A DNA stretch of 64,000 bases, taken from the NCBI GenBank assembly GCA_964036045.1, contig OZ038381.1:151112352-151176351 (forward strand), given 5' to 3'. The stretch comes from Eutreptiella sp. 'Long Island Sound 2002' (Eukaryota; Euglenozoa; Euglenophyceae; Eutreptiales; Eutreptiaceae). This document shows positions 59,453-64,000 of the stretch, in pieces; the stretch's first letter is position 1, and every line of letters starts with the position of its first letter. Position numbers and translations under genes: made by a program. A model generated the notes under the pieces. The model saw only the letters and a list, made by a program, of their open reading frames with translations. It did no database searches and had not been told where the DNA came from.

Positions 59453-59680
59453 GCATCATGGTGACCCTTGGCCTAGGTTTTGACTTCTGATTTTGTTCCC
59501 CTTCTTTTGGGGACCCCCGAGAATGCAGGGGTGACGTAGCATTTCCGCCCTCTTTTGGGCCCCAACCTTCCGGTGCTATTGAGGAAACCGGGACAATCTT
59601 TGAATCCACGCTTTGTTGCGTGGTGCATCATGGTGACCCTTGGCCTAGGTTTTGACTTCTGATTTTGTTCCCCTTCTTTG
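59453..59680. repeat. Direct repeat (about 56 bp, 171-bp offset) of the 'gagaatgca' family
   Basis: 'gcatcatggtgacccttggc' through 'gattttgttccccttctt' occurs at 59453 and 59624. In between lies 'cccccgagaatgcaggggtg' with 'tttccgccc', the same family as 1190-1960. Confidence 0.8.
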
Positions 59681-59892
59681 GTCCATGGGAACACGTACCT
59701 GCACATGTATGGACCGCACCTACACAGGAGGACAATGATGATGAGGATGTTGTGGGTGATGATGGGGATGTTTGTGCCCTTTGTTGCACCAAGTTTGACC
59801 CTGAAAAGATGTCCATGTGTGACAAGTGTGAATTGCAATATTGTACGGATTGCATTGACACGCACACATGTGACAGTGTGACATTTCTTTGA
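59665..59892 (+). CDS. Small Cys-rich (zinc-binding-like) domain
   Basis: An acidic stretch (EDNDDEDVVGDDGDV) is followed by CALCCTKFDPEKMSMCDKC and ELQYCTDCIDTHTC, then a stop. The spacing C-x2-C...C-x2-C-x4-C-x2-C...H-x-C suggests a cross-brace zinc fold of RING/PHD/B-box type, but it is short. It is probably an exon or fragment. Start unknown; it may belong with the pogo-like remnant downstream. Confidence 0.35.
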   Translation: MFPFFGPWEHVPAHVWTAPTQEDNDDEDVVGDDGDVCALCCTKFDPEKMSMCDKCELQYCTDCIDTHTCDSVTFL

Positions 59893-60167
59893 TTCTGCAA
59901 CTGTGTCATGTTGTGCACACAAGTTGCGTATTCTCAATGTGTACTTAGTTGACAAAGGAACCAGAAAGACAGTTGTGTGTTCTTGAGGGTGGCGACCAAT
60001 GCGCTGTTCATGGCCTTTCGAGATGTGCATGATGTGTGTTATGTTCAGGGAAGGTGGTTTGCAACTTTCTTGAGCTGGGGCAGTTTGGGTCACCTAATTC
60101 TAAGGGCGTTTCCAAGGGGTGTGCTTGGGGGCTCTTCCGGGGGAACATAGTCTAAAAGTAGCGCGCA

Positions 60168-60866
60168 GTGCGCGCGCAGTGCAAAGATTCCCCCTATGGG
60201 TCCCCTCCAAATAGTACCATGTGGGCCCAAGCATGCGACAAACATGAGGTGAACAAAAAAATTAACATCGAAATGGAGGAGTTGTTTGCTCCGTGGGTGA
60301 TCGAAAAGACAAAAAAGCTGAAGGACACAGATGCTATGCCTCACCCGTCACATGCACAATTTGGGAAGTGGGTTTCCGAGGCATAGAATGCCATTTATGA
60401 TGATGAGCTGCGCTCAGCCATGAGAAAGGCCATCTTCCCCAATGGCATGAAGTTGAGCCAATTGGAGGATGCTGATTTTCGTGAGCACCACCCTGAGAAT
60501 ACGAGACCTCATTCTGATTCTGATTCTAGTCATGATAGTGGCACTGATTCTGACTCCGAGCTCCTCACTTCTAATGATTCATCGTCTTGCTCAGATTCTG
60601 GGGAGGATGATGAAGTGCAGCTGGTATGGGCTAAAGCAGGCTGTGGGATTTGGGGCCTCGGCCATGTTTTCGAGGACAAGCTTTACTTCACCAAAGATAT
60701 TGTTGATGACAGTTTTGTCCCCAAGAATAGGAAGCCTAAACCAATTTCCAAACCTGCAGCCAAGCCTGCTCCAAAGCCTGCCCCGAAGGGGAAACATGTG
60801 CAACTATTTAAGATGAAGCGCAAGGTTGGAAAGGGTTTCTATTCCATACCCGTTGATGGGCAGTAA
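60168..60866 (+). pseudogene. pogo-like (DDE_1) transposase C-terminal remnant with one in-frame stop
   Basis: One frame runs through a single TAG at 60384-60386. Before the stop it reads QACDKHEVNKKINIEMEELF, then APWVIEKTKK and FGKWVSEA. After it come NAIYDDELRSAMRKAIFPNG and KLSQLEDADF. This matches the tail of pogo/Jerky-type transposases (QP-D-VNKP-K...L-W, then W--EAW--I--E-I--SF---GI---LDG-ED). The stop stands where the family has Trp, so a single TGG to TAG change explains it. Downstream lie an acidic Ser/Asp tract, a GCGIWGLGHVFEDKLYFTKD segment and a Lys/Pro/Ala tail. The catalytic DDE part is not present upstream. Confidence 0.55.
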
Positions 60867-60984
60867 GGACACGAGGACCATGCTGAATTTTGCCTACACA
60901 TTGTGTTCTAGTGCCATGTTTGTGAGTGATGTGCTTGGTGTGGGGTACGGGCAGGTTTTCTGTGTGCAGTGTCTCTTTGTGTTG

Positions 60985-61082
60985 CGCGTCGCGCGCAAGC
61001 ACGGGCTTGTCTAAGCACGGGGACCCCGTGTGACCGTTGTTTTTCTGACCTTGGCCGTGCTTGCGCAAGGGGGGGGGGGGTA
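60985..61082. mobile_element. Short MITE-like repeat, copy 2, with inverted ends
   Basis: 'cgcgcaagcacgggcttgtc' near 60990 is mirrored by 'ccgtgcttgcgcaaggg' at about 61054-61070, giving terminal inverted repeats around a 60-bp core that matches 58683-58760. Confidence 0.65.
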
Positions 61083-61639
61083 CCAACCAAACTTTTAGTT
61101 GATTAGTCCAGAACAGCACTAATCTTTGGCCTGGATTGAAACCCCCACCTCTGCTGTGCTCCTCCTGTTGCTGTGCTTTGCACAGGTGCCTGTTTGCTGG
61201 ATGCTGTCTTTTCACCTTCAGGACAGAGGAGCGCAAGTGTGACGGCAAAAAGCGATGTGTGATCTCAGCGCAGCCGGACCTTGTGGCTCATGTTTGCTTC
61301 ACATTTTTGTGGTTTCAATGGTTCCCGCAGCAGGTCCATGCTCCATCCAAACCTAACCCAGACCTCACACCAGCACCAATTTTTGGAGCATGAGGTACAT
61401 CAATTGCTCATTTTATCGTCATTTCAGACGCGGAAATCGGTCTGCAGGCTTCAGTAGAGTCCAGCTTTCTGTTTTGTATGGCATGCACAAAGGTGGTCCC
61501 CCTCCCCATCAAAGGTGACACTCGACTGAGGTGCAGATTCTCTTAGCCCAAATGCCCCTTTGTCGCGGGAGCAGTGCAAAAAGAGTCGCAGGTGCGTGAT
61601 ATTATCACATGTACCCAGACACGTTAGCATGGCATGCTT
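61083..61639. other. No gene recognised
   Basis: Short frames only; a plus-strand segment at 61136-61393 has Cys-rich composition without a domain. Confidence 0.35.
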
Positions 61640-62160
61640 TGGATTGGAGGCCATTCACCTTGGAATGCCAGGGGCAGGGGGTTTAGGAATCGGCAAATTT
61701 TGGAATGGCAAAATTTCCGCACAAAAAAAAGTGTATCAAATCTTGCCATGGAATTTGAGAATTTGTGCCAAATGTTGCCATCCCGTTCTACATGATGGTT
61801 CGTCCATAATTTCCAAGAGAATTCGGCAACACAGCTCGTGCTGTATGGTGCCAGGGGTGTGGTCTGTGGTCCAGTTTCGAAATCTTTGATCAATTCGCTT
61901 CACTTGAGTCTCCAAACAATATCAGCCAGCATCCAGGAGCCATCAGGAAATAACAGCAGGGCATTCAGAAGCCTCCAGGAAATAGTAGCAAGCATCAAGA
62001 AGCCAACAGTCGCAGTGTATGCTTGTTCTTGTGCTACAATCTGGGAATTTTGTACCAAATTTTGCCACCTAAGAATTGGTGCCAAATTTTGCGCGCACCA
62101 AATTTCGCCATTCCAAACATCACACTTTCTCAATGTTCAACGCCCCCCCCCCCCCTGGTA
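61640..62160. mobile_element. Inverted-repeat (MITE-like) element of about 500 bp
   Basis: 'ttttggaatggcaaaatttc' at about 61690 corresponds to the reverse complement of 'gcgcaccaaatttcgccatt' at 62095-62115. Further AAATTTTG/CAAAATTT words are mirrored on both sides. A G-rich left end (aggggcaggggg) opposes a C run (62140-62154). The middle contains three 'catcaggaaata'/'cctccaggaaatag' type units (61930-61990). Confidence 0.55.
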
Positions 62161-62534
62161 TCAGTTGCTTGAGCCGCCATTTTGGTGATTACACCACAGA
62201 AGAAGAGGAAAACAAAATAGCTCAGTGTAGGCAGGAGCCATATGAGATCAAGATCATCCACAACAGCGGGTCCCTTCAGGGGCTCCTTCATCCTTCAAGA
62301 GAGGCTTTGGGGCGGGGCTTCGCAGGGCCCCTTTTGGGAGGAATCCCTAGGTGTGTCTGTGTGTTGTGCCCTAATATTACCCATGCCATGCGCATACACA
62401 TACACTAATAAACGTAGGGCACTTGTGCAAACCATGTTGCTCCCAAGATTTGCAAGCCCCTGAAAATTGTGAGGTACATACAACACAATATTGGAGGCAT
62501 GGCAGCAGTATTGCCACGTATGCTCTTGGGCTGT

Positions 62535-62715
62535 CTCGGCTGAGCGCTGGCCTGTTTGTACAGACAAATCCCAACCCGGATGGCGTGCACTTGTACAGGT
62601 AAATCCTGGCCCCAACACCAGCTCATTTGTCCAAAGCAATTCCCAGCCTAGATGCTGCCCTGTTTGTCTGGGCACATCCCGGCCCAGACGGCGGCCAATT
62701 TGTTGTGGAAAGCCG
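62535..62715. repeat. Degenerate minisatellite, period about 40-45 bp
   Basis: Units of the form 'gcc-tgtttgt-cag-caaatcccaaccc-ga' recur four times (about 62547, 62590, 62625, 62668) with strong divergence. Confidence 0.5.
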
Positions 62716-64000
62716 CCAATATGCTACAGGAATCGTGCCAGGCCAAGGCCATGCAGGCCTAGGCACATGCACAGTCAAAATGGTTCCATCCCTCTTTGGC
62801 ATGCTCACACACTTGCACAACCAACAATATTCTGTTCTAGCTTTTTCCTCCAATTGATTGTGAACAGCGTGTCATTTTGTTCTTTTTTCTTCTTCTGTTA
62901 TTTGGTTGTTGTGTTCTGTCATTTTTGGTGTTTTTGTACATTGATAAGTAACCTCTTGATACCTTGCGGCCACACAGCATAGCACACTACTAGATTCGTA
63001 GGATGGTTGGAAGTAGAAGGAAAGACACAAGCCAAACTGCAGGAATGGCAGTAGTCGCATCACAAGCACTAAAACCTCCATGTTTGGTACTTTATTGTGT
63101 TGCTATGTTTGTGTGATTGGGTGCCCGTTCTAAAATGGTTCTGATTTGGTGTCATAAAAGCTTTCTAAAAGTGAAGGGTGTTTTGCTTTGAGAACACCCC
63201 AATTAGAACTGTTTGAAAAGGGGAACAAGAATCACGAAGCAAGCAGCACCACGAAGCACCATACAATATCAAGCTGCACGACACATCGTGGAGCAACGCC
63301 CTTTCACATCAACTAGCGTTAGCACCACACACCGACGGGGCACCCACCCACCCATCCAACCTCCCATCCTCCCAACCAAACACAAAACACTGGAAGAAAA
63401 TCCTTTAGCGCTGACCCCAACCTTGCACCCAACCCCACAAGAAAGGGGGATGGGGGAATTATTAGACCACCCTCCCACCAGCAAAAGAGTTCTAAAAGAC
63501 CCAACCTCTACCCCCATGTAGGTGTAAAAAAGGAGGGGAGGTACAACCCAAGGTGAGCTAAGGGAAGGTGTAGGTGGAACCTTTGGTAGAGTGACACCAA
63601 GAGCTATTTGATTGCCCCCTTGCCATTGCACCTATTTCACCTCATTTTGAGCTTTTTATGGCCTACTTTCACCCAAAAAGAGTTCTAAACTATAAAAAGC
63701 TTTGAAAAGGTACCATTTTTGGTCCAACACGGTCCAAAAGAGGTCAACGGTGCAATTTTTCTATTGTGATCCTGGACCTTTAGGATGCCCAATCAAATGT
63801 TTCCAGCCAGCCTTGAGCTTGTGATTACCCCCCCCCCCCCACAAAAAAGTCCCAAAAAGCCTTGAAATTGGGCCATTTTGCAAACAAAAGGATTCAAGTC
63901 CCCATTTTTCCAGACTGCTTGGGAAACTAATGCAAGTGTTTTTGGCCTGTGTCGAGCCCACATGAACACTCTTCAGGCCCATGCATTGATGCATCCTAGG
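62716..64000. other. No gene recognised
   Basis: Short frames of biased composition; Pro/His-rich frames at 63213-63521 are due to C-rich DNA. Nothing supported to the window end. Confidence 0.4.

Noticed and set aside
62872-63631. Frames on both strands near the right end
   Set aside because: Short, biased in composition and without splice or domain support.

Overview
The window is nuclear DNA from a eukaryote with a large, repeat-rich genome. Coding signal comes as short open segments separated by introns with GT-AG borders. There are many homopolymer G/C runs, micro- and minisatellites, tRNA-derived repeats, LTR retrotransposons including a chromodomain Ty3/gypsy element, and DNA-transposon relics. 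I cannot name the species. A large-genome alga, early streptophyte or other flagellated protist fits; this is inference.

Layout. 1-759 (+): the open end of an exon resembling a C48/Ulp1-type cysteine protease. 5.2-25.4 kb (-): one long gene. I can follow 12 candidate exons, and ten of them join at phase-compatible GT-AG borders (25446 down to 6204). It encodes a helical, charged protein of over 900 residues, possibly a ciliary coiled-coil protein of the CCDC162/DUF4549 kind (tentative). Its introns hold G-rich tracts, a GTG/GTC/GTT satellite at 15.6-16.3 kb, 21-mer minisatellites, and at 18.1-22.2 kb a cluster of about nine copies of a roughly 190-bp repeat inside larger direct and inverted units.

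25.8-53.4 kb is a mobile-element island. Copy 1 (26.5-28.7 kb) and copy 2 (34.6-44.65 kb) are two copies of a DNA element with a transposase-like gene. Copy 2 is split by a 7.45-kb LTR element (422-bp LTRs, gtttc duplication). That element's Gag-like gene is in turn split by a 3.7-kb LTR element (164-bp LTRs, cagt duplication). At 44.66-53.35 kb a 1.6-kb near-identical direct repeat brackets a chromodomain gypsy integrase, itself split by a 2.84-kb LTR element (272-bp LTRs, cttc duplication). The Gag-like proteins of the 7.45-kb and 2.84-kb elements look homologous to each other, and neither element shows a pol gene. 28.7-34.5 kb is mostly non-coding, with clusters of tRNA-like motifs.

53.4-64 kb (+) holds perfect hairpins, an exon resembling the N-terminus of gamma-secretase-activating protein (GSAP/pigeon), further weak exon candidates, a small Cys-rich domain, and a pogo-like transposase tail with an in-frame stop. 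MITE-like inverted repeats and minisatellites fill the rest. All calls come from reading the sequence; no database search was run.
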